Below, piece by piece: positions 44,979 to 54,123 of a stretch of 64,000 nucleotides of DNA. The translations under genes and the position numbers were made by a program. The notes beneath the pieces are model-generated. The model saw only the letters and a program-made list of their open reading frames with translations, ran no database searches and had not been told where the DNA came from. Source of the DNA: UBA9619 sp964630665 (GTDB lineage Bacteria; Pseudomonadota; Gammaproteobacteria; Arenicellales; UBA868); contig CAZVVN010000004.1 in NCBI GenBank assembly GCA_964630665.1, positions 33,602-97,601 on the forward strand, written 5' to 3'. The first letter of the stretch is position 1. Each line of letters starts with the position of its first letter.

Positions 44979-45490
44979 CAGACTTTGTTACCCAGTTTGA
45001 CCTGCAGATCGCGGTCTTTGTTTCTGACTGACTCAGCGTTCACGGCCCGCTCAGCAGCGAGTCGATCAGCTAAATTCCGGTCAGACGTGGCTATGATCTG
45101 GGCTGCCAGGTAAGCCGCATTTCGCGCCCCGGCCTTGCCGATCGCAACACAGGCGACTGGAATTCCGCCCGGCATTTGTACTGTTGACAGCAGTGCGTCA
45201 TGTCCTTTGAGAGGACCCGCCTCCATCGGAATTCCAATGACGGGTTTCAAGGTCAGTCCAGCTACGGTTCCAGCTAGATGTGCCGCTAGACCTGCTGCAG
45301 CGATGAACACAGAGCAGCCACGGGCCTCGGCATCACGGACGTGATCGTGCGTGTCATGTGGCGTACGATGGGCCGAGGTGATCTTGACTTCCCATGGCAC
45401 TTCTAACGCGTCCAGTGTATCTAGAGTGGCCTGAACTGTGGCCAGGTCTGAATCTGAACCCATCATGACTGATACGAATGACTCACTCAC
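44975..45490 (-). CDS. purE: N5-carboxyaminoimidazole ribonucleotide mutase
   Basis: PurE rearranges N5-CAIR to CAIR in purine synthesis. VMMGSDSDLATVQATLD at the N-terminus, SAHRTPHDTHDHV with the catalytic His, AAAGLAAHLAGTVA, and GIPMEAGPLKGHDALLSTVQMPGGIPVA are all conserved. The start is GTG 45490, four bases overlapping the purD stop, with a strong AGGAGG. purK, which usually follows purE, is absent; tsaC takes its place. The C-terminal end is about ten residues longer than usual. Confidence 0.96.
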   Translation of the reverse strand: MSESFVSVMMGSDSDLATVQATLDTLDALEVPWEVKITSAHRTPHDTHDHVRDAEARGCSVFIAAAGLAAHLAGTVAGLTLKPVIGIPMEAGPLKGHDALLSTVQMPGGIPVACVAIGKAGARNAAYLAAQIIATSDRNLADRLAAERAVNAESVRNKDRDLQVKLGNKVC

Positions 45491-46797
45491 AGTAGTCCTC
45501 CTGAAGTTTCGTGTTGGTTTTCGCGTTTCAGTGCCCGATAGCCGATATCGTGTCGAAAATAGGCTCCCGGCCAGTTGATTTTTTTCACAGTGGCATAAGC
45601 GGACTGTTGGGCGAGGCCGATATCTTCACCGAGAGCCGTGACACAGAGGACCCGGCCACCACTGGTGACGATGTGTCCTTGCCGCTCATCTGTACCGGCA
45701 TGATAGACCTTGATGTGTTCCGATTCGGCTTCGGTCAGACCCGTGATGATGTCTCCCTTTGGATAACGATCAGGATATCCGGCCGCTGCCATAACCACCC
45801 CCAGCGCGACTCTGGAATCCCACTGAACGAGGCATTGGCTCAAGGTGCCGTCGAGCGCCGCTTGGCAAAGAACAGCCAGGTCGGATTTAAGTCGCAGCAG
45901 AATTGGTTGGGTCTCGGGGTCACCCAGCCGACAGTTGAACTCGAGTACCCGCGGTATCCGGTCGGTTCCGATCATCAGTCCGGCGTAGAGAAATCCGCAA
46001 TACGGAACTCCCTCTGCTGCCAGCCCATTGACGGTGGGTTCGATCACCTGGTGCATGATGCGCTGGTACATATCGGGGTCGACGACAGGTGCCGGGGAGT
46101 AAGCACCCATACCACCGGTGTTCGGTCCACGATCGCCGGCATCACGCGTCTTGTGATCCTGTGAAGTCGCGAGGGGTGCTACACTGGTGCCGGCCACCAG
46201 ACAGATGAAACTCACCTCTTCGCCTATCAGGAAGTCTTCGATTACGAGCTGTTTTCCCGCCAGACCGAAGCGCCCTTCAATAAGAATCTGATTAACCGCT
46301 TGGCGTGCCTCATCGAGGCTCTGAGCAATGATGACGCCTTTACCGGCGGCTAGCCCGTCAGCTTTGAGTACCACGGGCAGTTCGGCATTCTCAAGCCAGT
46401 CAAGCGCGTCTTTGGCATCAGCGAAGACCCGGTGGGCCGCGGTCGGTATGTTATGGCGCTGTAGAAAAGCCTTGGCAAAAGATTTCGAGCCCTCCAGGCG
46501 AGCAGCGCTTTGTTTTGGCCCGAGACAGGCTAGGCCAGCATTTGAGAATAGATCGACAATGCCATCGACCAATGGTCCTTCGGGCCCTATAACGGTCAGG
46601 TTGATCTTCTCGCGTCGGGCAAACTTGAGCAGTTCTTCTACATCACCTGCTTCGATGGCGATGTTCTGTACTCCGGGTTCTTGTGCAGTACCGGCATTGC
46701 CGGGCGCGACATAGACCGACGAAACTCGGCTCGAACAGGCCAGCTTCCAGGCCAGGGCGTGTTCTCGGCCACCCCCCCCGACGACCAGAACCTTCAT
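45487..46797 (-). CDS. purD: phosphoribosylamine-glycine ligase
   Basis: PurD joins phosphoribosylamine and glycine to GAR using ATP. The 436-residue ATP-grasp enzyme has KVLVVGGGGREHALAWKL at the N-terminus, PVVLKADGLAAGKGVIIA, DHKTRDAGDRGPNTGGMGAYSPAP, and EFNCRLGDPETQPIL. I start it at ATG 46797; a TTG at 46812 overlapping the purH stop would add five residues. It is cotranscribed between purH and purE. Confidence 0.96.
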   Translation of the reverse strand: MKVLVVGGGGREHALAWKLACSSRVSSVYVAPGNAGTAQEPGVQNIAIEAGDVEELLKFARREKINLTVIGPEGPLVDGIVDLFSNAGLACLGPKQSAARLEGSKSFAKAFLQRHNIPTAAHRVFADAKDALDWLENAELPVVLKADGLAAGKGVIIAQSLDEARQAVNQILIEGRFGLAGKQLVIEDFLIGEEVSFICLVAGTSVAPLATSQDHKTRDAGDRGPNTGGMGAYSPAPVVDPDMYQRIMHQVIEPTVNGLAAEGVPYCGFLYAGLMIGTDRIPRVLEFNCRLGDPETQPILLRLKSDLAVLCQAALDGTLSQCLVQWDSRVALGVVMAAAGYPDRYPKGDIITGLTEAESEHIKVYHAGTDERQGHIVTSGGRVLCVTALGEDIGLAQQSAYATVKKINWPGAYFRHDIGYRALKRENQHETSGGLL

Positions 46798-46808
46798 CGA
46801 CTGGCTAC

Positions 46809-48374
46809 TCAATGGCGAAAGTGTCTCATGCCGGTAAATATCATGGCGATACCATGTTCATCCGCAGCATCGATCACCTCGTTGTCGCGGACCGAACCCC
46901 CGGGTTCGATCACAGCGCGGATACCCGCAGCAGCGGCAGCGTCAATACCGTCGCGAAATGGAAAGAAAGCATCCGAGGCCATGACAGAACCCTCTGTTTT
47001 CAGGTTTTCGTCGGTCGCCTTGAGGCCCGCAATCCTGGCTGAATAGACCCGGCTCATCTGACCGGCTCCAATGCCGATCGTACGCTGGTCGGCGGCAAAA
47101 ACGATAGCGTTTGATTTGACAAATTTCGCTACGGTCCAGGCAAAGAGAAGATCTCGCTTCTCATTGTCAGTCGGTTTTCTCTCAGTGACCACCTTGAGAT
47201 CAGCCGCGCCGATGTTTCCCATGTCCTGTTCCTGGACCAGCAGACCACCGCCCACCCGCTTGAAATCATGTTGTGCGAACCCGTTTCGGTTCTGTGGTCC
47301 GGTCAACATGACCCGGATTCCCGGTTTCGTGCCCACGATCCGGGCAGTTTCGACTGTCCAGTCGGGAGTGATAATCAGTTCGACGAACTGACGTTCAATA
47401 ATAGCCCTGGCGGTTGCTGGGTCTAGTGTGCGATTGAAGGCTATGATGCCGCCAAATGCCGACGTGGGATCAGTGCGATAAGCGTGCTCGTAAGCATCGA
47501 ACGTCGTTGAAGCTACCGCAACGCCACAGGGGTTAGCGTGCTTGACGATCACGCAAGCGGTATCCTCAAAAGCACTGACACACTCCAGCGCAGCGTCTGC
47601 ATCAGCTACGTTGTTGAACGACAGTGCCTTGCCCTGCACCAGTTCGGCTGCGGGTAGCGTGCCTGGCAGAGGAGCAGGGTCTCGATAAAACGCAGCATTC
47701 TGGTGCGGATTTTCCCCATAGCGCAGGCTGCTTGATTTGCGGAACTGCAGATTGAGTACCTCGGCAAACCCGCTGTCGTCGTCTCGGGTGAGGTAATTTG
47801 AAATGGCACCGTCATAGTCTGCGGTATGGCTGAACGCCACCGCTGCCAAGCGCGCTCGAGTTTCCCAGGAAACACCGTCATGTGCTTGAAGTTCCCTGAT
47901 GACGACATCGTAATCCTCGCTGTTCACCAGGACCGTGACCGCATCGTGGTTTTTGGCTGCAGCGCGGAGCAGCGTCGGGCCACCAATATCAATGTTTTCG
48001 ACGGCCTGATCCCGAGTACAGTCCTGTTGGGAAACAGTCTGTGCAAAGGGATAAAGGTTGACGGCCACGAGGTCGATAGGTGGAATGTCTGCGCGGATCA
48101 TCTGCTCGTCGTCTGTTCCACGGCGACCGAGTATGCCGGCATGTACTTTCGGATGCAGCGTCTTGACCCGCCCATCCATCATCTCGGGGAAACCGGTGTA
48201 ATCAGCGATCTCGGTGACTTTGACGCCTTTTTCTCGGAGCAGCCTGGCTGTGCCACCGGTTGACAGAATCTCAACATTGAGTTCCTGGAGTTCACTGGCA
48301 AACGCTGCCACACCTCGCTTATCGGAGACGCTGATCAGCGCCCTTCTGATCGGCATAAAGACGCTGTTTGTCAT
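46809..48374 (-). CDS. purH: bifunctional AICAR transformylase/IMP cyclohydrolase
   Basis: PurH carries out the last two steps to IMP. Residues up to about 200 form the IMP cyclohydrolase domain (ALISVSDKRGVAAFA, LSTGGTARLLREKG, MMDGRVKTLHPKVHAGIL), and the rest is the transformylase (RYGENPHQNAAFYRD, VKHANPCGVAV, KSNAIVFAADQRTIGIGAGQMSRV). Length is 521 residues. Start ATG 48374; ATG 48356 is an alternative. It begins 63 bases after fis, keeping the dusB-fis-purH order of Pseudomonas. Confidence 0.97.
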   Translation of the reverse strand: MTNSVFMPIRRALISVSDKRGVAAFASELQELNVEILSTGGTARLLREKGVKVTEIADYTGFPEMMDGRVKTLHPKVHAGILGRRGTDDEQMIRADIPPIDLVAVNLYPFAQTVSQQDCTRDQAVENIDIGGPTLLRAAAKNHDAVTVLVNSEDYDVVIRELQAHDGVSWETRARLAAVAFSHTADYDGAISNYLTRDDDSGFAEVLNLQFRKSSSLRYGENPHQNAAFYRDPAPLPGTLPAAELVQGKALSFNNVADADAALECVSAFEDTACVIVKHANPCGVAVASTTFDAYEHAYRTDPTSAFGGIIAFNRTLDPATARAIIERQFVELIITPDWTVETARIVGTKPGIRVMLTGPQNRNGFAQHDFKRVGGGLLVQEQDMGNIGAADLKVVTERKPTDNEKRDLLFAWTVAKFVKSNAIVFAADQRTIGIGAGQMSRVYSARIAGLKATDENLKTEGSVMASDAFFPFRDGIDAAAAAGIRAVIEPGGSVRDNEVIDAADEHGIAMIFTGMRHFRH

Positions 48375-48437
48375 CTATGCTGTCCAGATGTCACAACAAG
48401 TCCGGGGAGTCATCAAGTGTGGGTGCAACAATTGATC

Positions 48438-48683
48438 TTAGTCACTGAGGCGGTGATGCTTTAGTTTCTTGCGCAGCGTATTACGGTTTATACCGAGAAT
48501 CCGGGCCGCTCGTGACTGGTTTCCTTTGACTTCTCGCATGACGACTTCGAGCAGCGGTCGCTCGACTTCGTTGATGACCATTTCGTAGACTGCTACCGGT
48601 TGCTCGCCATTGAGTGCCTTGAAGTACTGTTCAACGGAGCGTCTGACGAAATAATTGAGCGGCTGGCGGTCGGATTTATTCAC
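48438..48683 (-). CDS. fis: DNA-binding protein Fis
   Basis: Fis is a nucleoid protein that bends DNA and activates rRNA and other promoters during fast growth. The 81-residue product ends in the Fis helix-turn-helix: EVMREVKGNQSRAARILGI then NRNTLRKKLKHH. The N-terminal beta-hairpin region seen in the E. coli protein is short here, as in Pseudomonas. It overlaps the end of dusB by eight bases, the standard dusB-fis operon. Confidence 0.95.
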   Translation of the reverse strand: MNKSDRQPLNYFVRRSVEQYFKALNGEQPVAVYEMVINEVERPLLEVVMREVKGNQSRAARILGINRNTLRKKLKHHRLSD

Positions 48684-49716
48684 AGCTCGGCAGGGTCACT
48701 GCCCAGGGTCCGGACAGATTCCGAGTAATGAACTCGATCTGATCATCAGGCTTTTCAATGAGGTTGAAGCTCCGGCGCAGTGCCTGCCCATTGGTCATTA
48801 ACGAGGTGTACCAGGTCACGTGCTTGCGTGCGACCCGCGCGCCTAGAGCGCCGCCATACAGCGAATACAACTCTCCCAGATGCTGCACTAGGGTATCACG
48901 TTTGTCGGTTGACGGTGGATCACCCGGATCGTCTCCGGTCTTCAGGAAAGAGCTGATTCGCCGAAACAACCACGGCTGGCCCTGGGCTGCTCGGCCGATC
49001 ATGACCGCATCTGCGCCGGTGTAGTCCATTACTGCCCGGGCTTTGGTAGGGGTGTCGATGTCGCCATTGGCAATGACCGGAATACTCGCCTCGGATTTGA
49101 TCTGCCGAATCGTGTCGTATTCAACTGTGCCGTGGTATTTGCATTGACGCGTGCGTCCGTGGACCGCCAGAGCCTGGATGCCGGCGGCTTCTGCAATCCG
49201 TGCGATCTGCGTCCCGTTTCTGTGTTGCGGGTCCCAGCCGGTGCGAAGCTTGAGCGTCACTGGCACATCCACAGCCTTGACCACAGATTCGAGAATCTGT
49301 CCAACCAGTGTTTCGTCGAGCAAAAGTGCCGAGCCGACCATTCGGCTGCAGACTTTCTTTGCAGGGCAGCCCATGTTGATATCTATGATGTTTGCCCCGC
49401 GGTCCACGTTGAACCGCGCAGCGTCTGCCATTTCGCTGGGGTCGGCACCTAGAAGCTGAACACTGATCGGGCCCGGCTCGTCGTGGTGGTCAACTCGGCG
49501 TCGACTCAACCGGGTATGCCGGAGAGAAGAATTAGAACTCACCATCTCTGATACAGCCAGCGCGGCACCGTAGGACCTGGCAATACGTCGGTAGGGCCGA
49601 TCCGACACCCCCGCCATCGGCGCGGCGAGTACCCTGCTGGTAAGGACGATGGAACCGATCCGAAGATTAGGTATCTGGTGCTTCACTGACACGCTGGTAC
49701 GATTACCATTTGCCAA
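48676..49716 (-). CDS. dusB: tRNA-dihydrouridine synthase B
   Basis: DusB reduces uridine to dihydrouridine in the tRNA D-loop using FMN. The sequence shows LAAPMAGVSDRPYRRIAR, SVQLLGADPSEMADAA, the catalytic Cys in DINMGCPAKKVCSRMVGSALL, and ANGDIDTPTKARAVMDYTGADAVMIGRAAQG. The frame opens with TTG at 49716 inside the end of the DUF3426 gene; GTG codons at 49692 and 49686 are more like the usual family start, so the first eight to ten residues are doubtful. It overlaps fis by eight bases. Confidence 0.95.
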   Translation of the reverse strand: MANGNRTSVSVKHQIPNLRIGSIVLTSRVLAAPMAGVSDRPYRRIARSYGAALAVSEMVSSNSSLRHTRLSRRRVDHHDEPGPISVQLLGADPSEMADAARFNVDRGANIIDINMGCPAKKVCSRMVGSALLLDETLVGQILESVVKAVDVPVTLKLRTGWDPQHRNGTQIARIAEAAGIQALAVHGRTRQCKYHGTVEYDTIRQIKSEASIPVIANGDIDTPTKARAVMDYTGADAVMIGRAAQGQPWLFRRISSFLKTGDDPGDPPSTDKRDTLVQHLGELYSLYGGALGARVARKHVTWYTSLMTNGQALRRSFNLIEKPDDQIEFITRNLSGPWAVTLPSCE

Positions 49717-50821
49717 TGATTCGTGCTTCGAAGCCGACAGCGTTGTCTTCGGGCTGGGCCAGGTTCAAGGTAATGACGGTGCGGCCACCCGCTGGTACCA
49801 GGTTCTCCATCTGGCTCTCAAGAAACGCGCTGGGCAGGTAATTACGCCGTCCGACGACCCGGCCATTCCGGTCACTCAAGGTGAGTTCGATCCCTGGATA
49901 GGATTTGTCTTTTGTACTGCGATTCAACAGTCCTATCTTCACGATGACTGCGCCCGGGATATCCGGATGCAGGTCGACTTTTGTTTCCTCGACCCGAAAC
50001 ACGGGGCCGGAAAACGGGGCTGGCACGGTGCAGCCCAGTGTTGAGCAAAATACGCTGAGGTAGGGCCGGGCCGACGCAATGCCAGCCAGTTCATCAAGCA
50101 GTAGAAAACGGACCTGGACAAACAGCACTCCGGCCATAAACAGGGACCCGATCAGCCAGATCCACAGCTTTTTAGATCGCGGCTCAACCGGATGCGTGAC
50201 GACTCGACCGCCGGTGCCGGGCAGTTGAGCCCTGACGCTGCTCGGATGCTCTGGTGCCGGACCAGGGTGACCAAGCTTGGGTTCATGGCGCCGGTTTCGG
50301 TCCGGTTGCATGGAGAACCGGCCACCGATCTCTGAGACCTGACGGGGTGTTGCCGATATAGCGACCGCCTTGGAACTGCGCTCCTCCACAGGTCTTTCTA
50401 TTCCTGTTTCCGGCGCCAGAGTTCGCCGTATTTCAGCCAGCCCCTCGTGTTCGTCGCCACTCAGTGCCAGGTCCGCTAGGAGTTCATCGTCCAGGGTGAA
50501 AAGGTGTTCCCCTTCTGCGAATCCGGGACTTTCCCGCTGTGTATCGGCCTCAACAAAAGTATTCGGATTGGCTGTGGGGGCTGCGGGGCTGGCCGAGCAG
50601 ACTGGATTGGGTGCCTCGTCGACGAGGTTCCAGGTGGCGTTAAACATGATACCGCAGTCTTTACAGTGTATGAGACCTGCCTGCGTAGACAACGCCTCGA
50701 TAGTGACCGGCGAGATCGTCTCGCAAGCGACACATCGTGTCAGAAACCTGGCGGACCCTGAATTTCTCAGCGAGGCGATTTGTTCACACTCCCGAAACCG
50801 CGATGAGCAACACCCATTCAT
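49703..50821 (-). CDS. zinc-ribbon and DUF3426 domain membrane protein
   Basis: A protein of about 372 residues. Near the N-terminus it has an MJ0042-type zinc ribbon with two Cys pairs (LTRCVACETIS and IHCKDCGIMF). A long Pro/Arg-rich linker follows, then one membrane helix (LWIWLIGSLFMAGVLFVQV), and a C-terminal DUF3426 domain with CSTLGCTVPAPF and VVGRRNYLPSAFL. Function is unknown. This family sits between prmA and dusB in Pseudomonas too. The start is uncertain: ATG 50821 overlaps the end of prmA by 38 bases, and a TTG at 50857 is the limit of the frame. Confidence 0.85.
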   Translation of the reverse strand: MNGCCSSRFRECEQIASLRNSGSARFLTRCVACETISPVTIEALSTQAGLIHCKDCGIMFNATWNLVDEAPNPVCSASPAAPTANPNTFVEADTQRESPGFAEGEHLFTLDDELLADLALSGDEHEGLAEIRRTLAPETGIERPVEERSSKAVAISATPRQVSEIGGRFSMQPDRNRRHEPKLGHPGPAPEHPSSVRAQLPGTGGRVVTHPVEPRSKKLWIWLIGSLFMAGVLFVQVRFLLLDELAGIASARPYLSVFCSTLGCTVPAPFSGPVFRVEETKVDLHPDIPGAVIVKIGLLNRSTKDKSYPGIELTLSDRNGRVVGRRNYLPSAFLESQMENLVPAGGRTVITLNLAQPEDNAVGFEARIIGKW

Positions 50822-51662
50822 CACGTTGTTCTGCTTTAAAAGTATATCTGGAGCCAAATGCTGAAAGCACGCGTTCGGCCTGACCTTCGAGGAGACCGGA
50901 GAGCATCAGGGTCCCGCATTTAGACAGATGTTGCTCCAGCGTAGGGGCCAGGTCAATAAGCGTATGCGCGAGTATGTTGGCGATCAGTACATCGCACAGC
51001 AGGCGTGAGGGCACCTGTTCGGGAAACATGAGCCGCAGCCGGCTGCCGACACCGTTTCGTTCGGCATTGTTCCGGCTCGTATCTAATGCGATGGGGTCAA
51101 TGTCCACCCCGATGGCCTTGCTGGCTCCAAGCCGCAGCGCGGCCAGCGCTTGTATGCCAGAGCCACAACCCCAGTCCAAGACGGTTGATCCGTTAAGATT
51201 CAGTCCCGTCAGGTGTTCCAGGCACAGACAGGTGGTGGGGTGGGTGCCGCTCCCAAAGGCGAGTCCAGGGTCTATCATTAGGTTGATAGCATCCGGATCC
51301 TCAGGCTGGCACCAGCTTGGGCAGACCCAGAGGTTGTCCCTGATGTGGATCGGTTTAAACTGTTCCTGGCCTGCAAGTTCCCAGTCGCGGTCCGGTAAGG
51401 CCTGAACACAGGGGTTCGTCTGGTGCCCTAGAACCGCTTTCAAGTGGCCACAGACCACACTGAGATCAGTATCGGCAGCAAAAAGACCGGTGATCTTCTC
51501 CTCGTCCCATTCAGGGTCTTTAGACCGGGCTTCGTCAAAAAATTCCTTGACGGCAGTGCTTTCACGGGACACTGCGATTGCGCCTAGTCCTTCCATGACC
51601 TCTGCCGCCCGTTTGACGGCGGGTTGTGCCACAACAACACTGATCTGCAGCCAGCCTGACAC
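50784..51662 (-). CDS. prmA: ribosomal protein L11 methyltransferase
   Basis: PrmA trimethylates ribosomal protein L11. It has an N-terminal substrate-recognition domain (SGWLQISVVVAQPAVKRAAEVMEG) and a C-terminal SAM-dependent methyltransferase domain: PGLAFGSGTHPTTCLCLEHL, VLDWGCGSGIQALAALRLGA, and CDVLIANILAHTLIDLAP. Length is 292 residues, start GTG 51662. It follows accC by 38 bases, as in Pseudomonas. Confidence 0.96.
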   Translation of the reverse strand: MSGWLQISVVVAQPAVKRAAEVMEGLGAIAVSRESTAVKEFFDEARSKDPEWDEEKITGLFAADTDLSVVCGHLKAVLGHQTNPCVQALPDRDWELAGQEQFKPIHIRDNLWVCPSWCQPEDPDAINLMIDPGLAFGSGTHPTTCLCLEHLTGLNLNGSTVLDWGCGSGIQALAALRLGASKAIGVDIDPIALDTSRNNAERNGVGSRLRLMFPEQVPSRLLCDVLIANILAHTLIDLAPTLEQHLSKCGTLMLSGLLEGQAERVLSAFGSRYTFKAEQRDEWVLLIAVSGV

Positions 51663-51700
51663 AGGTTAAGGACCAGTACAGCGGTAGTTGCCGGCGCCGT

Positions 51701-53041
51701 TCAGGTGCGGCGGATACGCTCGAGGTAGTGAATGTCCACCGGTTGACGGCGGAACGCCGAATCGGTCACCAGCCGTCTGTGCAGTGGGATATTGGTCTTG
51801 ATCCCATCGACCACCATTTCCTGAAGTGCACCGTGCATTCGGATCAAAGCTCGTTCTCTGGATTCACCGTGTGTGATCACTTTGGCGATCATTGAATCGT
51901 AAAAAGGGGGCACGGTGTAGTTGTTGAAAATGTGGGAGTCCACTCGAACGCCGGGTCCGCCGGGTTGGTGATACTGGGTGATGGTTCCCGGGGACGGCAG
52001 AAAAGTGTCGGGGTCTTCAGCGTTGATCCGGCATTCGATAGCGTGACCGATGAACTGGATATCTTCCTGGGCGTGCTGCAGGACCTCTCCGGCAGCGATC
52101 TGTATTTGTTCTCGCACGATATCGATTCCCGTGATGAGTTCAGTGACCGGGTGTTCGACCTGAATTCGGGTATTCATCTCGATAAAGAAAAACTCGCCGT
52201 TCTCGTAGAGGAATTCGAACGTACCGGCACCGCGGTAGCCCATCGTGCGGCAGGCCTCAGTGCAACACGCCCCCATCCGTGAGCGCGTGTCGGGATCGAT
52301 GCCAGGTGCCGGGGCTTCTTCGAGGATCTTCTGGTGGCCACGCTGCATCGAGCAGTCACGGTCACCCAGATGTATCACATTGCCGTGGTGGTCGGCGAGA
52401 ATCTGAAACTCGACATGCCGGGGTTGCTCGAGGTAGCGCTCCATGTAGACCGAGTCGTCACCGAAGGCAGCCAGTGACTCGTTTCGAGTCAAACGCCAGG
52501 CGTTGAGCAGGGCCGCTTCGGTGTGGACCACACGCATACCTTTGCCGCCGCCACCTGCGGTAGATTTGATGATGACCGGATAACCGAGCCGGGTGGCGGT
52601 TTCGATGACCGCCTGATTGTCATTGGGTAGCACGCCATTTGAGCCTGGCACACAGGGCACGCCGGCTTGGCGCATGTGACTGATTGCCGAGACCTTGTCG
52701 CCCATCAGGCGGATCGTTTCGGCGGAAGGGCCGATGAAGATGAAGCCGCTCTGTTCGACGCGTTCCGCAAAGTCTGCATTTTCAGCTAGAAAACCGTAAC
52801 CTGGGTGGATCGCGACCGCATCGGTAACCTCGGCCGCTGCGATCACAGCTGGAATGTTGAGATAGCTTTCGGCTGCTTGAGGTGGGCCAATGCAGACCGA
52901 TTCATCGGCCAGGCGAACATATTTCGTGTCACGGTCGGCATCGGAGTGTAGAGCGACCGTACGAATGCCCAATTCTCGACAGGTACGAAGAATACGCAGC
53001 GCGATTTCGCCACGATTGGCAATCACCAGTTTGTCAATCAT
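51701..53041 (-). CDS. accC: biotin carboxylase subunit of acetyl-CoA carboxylase
   Basis: AccC carboxylates the biotin on AccB, the first half of the reaction that makes malonyl-CoA for fatty acids. The 446-residue ATP-grasp enzyme has KLVIANRGEIALRILRTCRE, HPGYGFLAENADFAE, the glycine-rich STAGGGGKGMRVV, and EMNTRIQVEHPVTE. Start ATG 53041 is ten bases after accB. The carboxyltransferase genes accA and accD are not in this window. Confidence 0.97.
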   Translation of the reverse strand: MIDKLVIANRGEIALRILRTCRELGIRTVALHSDADRDTKYVRLADESVCIGPPQAAESYLNIPAVIAAAEVTDAVAIHPGYGFLAENADFAERVEQSGFIFIGPSAETIRLMGDKVSAISHMRQAGVPCVPGSNGVLPNDNQAVIETATRLGYPVIIKSTAGGGGKGMRVVHTEAALLNAWRLTRNESLAAFGDDSVYMERYLEQPRHVEFQILADHHGNVIHLGDRDCSMQRGHQKILEEAPAPGIDPDTRSRMGACCTEACRTMGYRGAGTFEFLYENGEFFFIEMNTRIQVEHPVTELITGIDIVREQIQIAAGEVLQHAQEDIQFIGHAIECRINAEDPDTFLPSPGTITQYHQPGGPGVRVDSHIFNNYTVPPFYDSMIAKVITHGESRERALIRMHGALQEMVVDGIKTNIPLHRRLVTDSAFRRQPVDIHYLERIRRT

Positions 53042-53051
53042 GTGTGATCGG

Positions 53052-53507
53052 TCAGGGGTCGTCTGATTCGATTAAGAAGAGTGTTTCTCCATATTCGACC
53101 GGGTCTCCGCTGCGCTTGAGAATCTTGCGAACAATTCCGGATGTCTCGGTTTCGACCTGGTTGAATATCTTCATCGCCTCAATGACACAGAGGGTATCTC
53201 CGACGTTGACTTCGCTGCCAAGCGTGACATAGGGTTCCGAATCAGGATTCGCCGCAGCGTAATAGGTTCCAACCATGGGTGAGATCACGGCAATCGTATC
53301 CAGGGTCGGTTGCTGTTCTTGGTTATCTTGGGCTAGGCGAACCGGTAATTCGGGTGCTGGTAAATCCACAAGAGGATGGGATTGTGCGGCCGTTGCCGTT
53401 CCGCTCCGGCTGAGGCGGACCGACTCTTCCCCTTCACTGATTTCAAGTTCCGTGAGCCCGGACTCTTCCAGCAGTTCGATGAGCTTTTTGACCTTGCGGA
53501 TATCCAT
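53052..53507 (-). CDS. accB: biotin carboxyl carrier protein of acetyl-CoA carboxylase
   Basis: AccB carries biotin between the two halves of acetyl-CoA carboxylase. The 151-residue protein starts MDIRKVKKLIELLEESGLTE, then a Pro/Ala/Gln linker, and a C-terminal biotinyl domain with the target Lys in VIEAMKIFNQVE and the characteristic thumb EPYVTLGSEVNVGD before it. The start ATG at 53507 overlaps the aroQ stop (TGATG), so the two are translationally coupled. Confidence 0.96.
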   Translation of the reverse strand: MDIRKVKKLIELLEESGLTELEISEGEESVRLSRSGTATAAQSHPLVDLPAPELPVRLAQDNQEQQPTLDTIAVISPMVGTYYAAANPDSEPYVTLGSEVNVGDTLCVIEAMKIFNQVETETSGIVRKILKRSGDPVEYGETLFLIESDDP

Positions 53508-53971
53508 CAACTCTCTGACTGATCCTGTTTCCGAGTGGCCAGATAGTCCATGGCGGCCTGAAGGGCCAGTTCATAGCTCTGCCCTCCGAAGCCGGCGATG
53601 ACGCCTATTGCCCGGTCGGAGAAATAGGAGTGCCGGCGAAAGGGTTCTCGAGCATGGACATTCGATAGATGAACCTCAATGAACGGTATGGCGACCGCTG
53701 TTAAAGCGTCCCTGATTGCTATACTGGTATGGGTGAGTGCCGCCGGGTTAATGATGATAAACCCGGTGCCATCTGAACTCGCGCTGTGTATCCTGTCGAT
53801 CAGAATGTGTTCGGCATTGGATTGCAAGCTGCTGACACTATATCCTTTCGTCCCCGCGACTTCTGTCAGATGTTGATCAATTGCCGCTAGGGTCTGGTGA
53901 CCATAGTGCACAGGTTCGCGCTTGCCCAGTAGATTCAGGTTTGGTCCGTGTAGTAGCAGTATCTGATTCAC
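53507..53971 (-). CDS. aroQ: type II 3-dehydroquinate dehydratase
   Basis: AroQ dehydrates 3-dehydroquinate to 3-dehydroshikimate. The 154-residue product has LLLHGPNLNLLGKREPVHYG with the catalytic Tyr, QSNAEHILIDRIH, IINPAALTHTSIAIRDAL and EVHLSNVHAREPFRRHSYFS. I start it at GTG 53971, five bases after a GAGGGGG Shine-Dalgarno and matching the family length; the frame runs 35 codons further upstream, but those residues do not look like the family. It is followed by accB and accC, a cluster known from Pseudomonas. Confidence 0.95.
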   Translation of the reverse strand: MNQILLLHGPNLNLLGKREPVHYGHQTLAAIDQHLTEVAGTKGYSVSSLQSNAEHILIDRIHSASSDGTGFIIINPAALTHTSIAIRDALTAVAIPFIEVHLSNVHAREPFRRHSYFSDRAIGVIAGFGGQSYELALQAAMDYLATRKQDQSES

Positions 53972-54123
53972 AAAACCCCCCTCGATGTGGTCTCCTCCGG
54001 TATTGTATTCTGCATAACCCGATCTGCTTCGTCCAGTTTTGGGAGTTAGCCCCATATTCAATGAACTTATCCGCAAATTAGAGGATTTTAGGAGAATTTT
54101 CTCGGAGGGGCCTTATCCACATA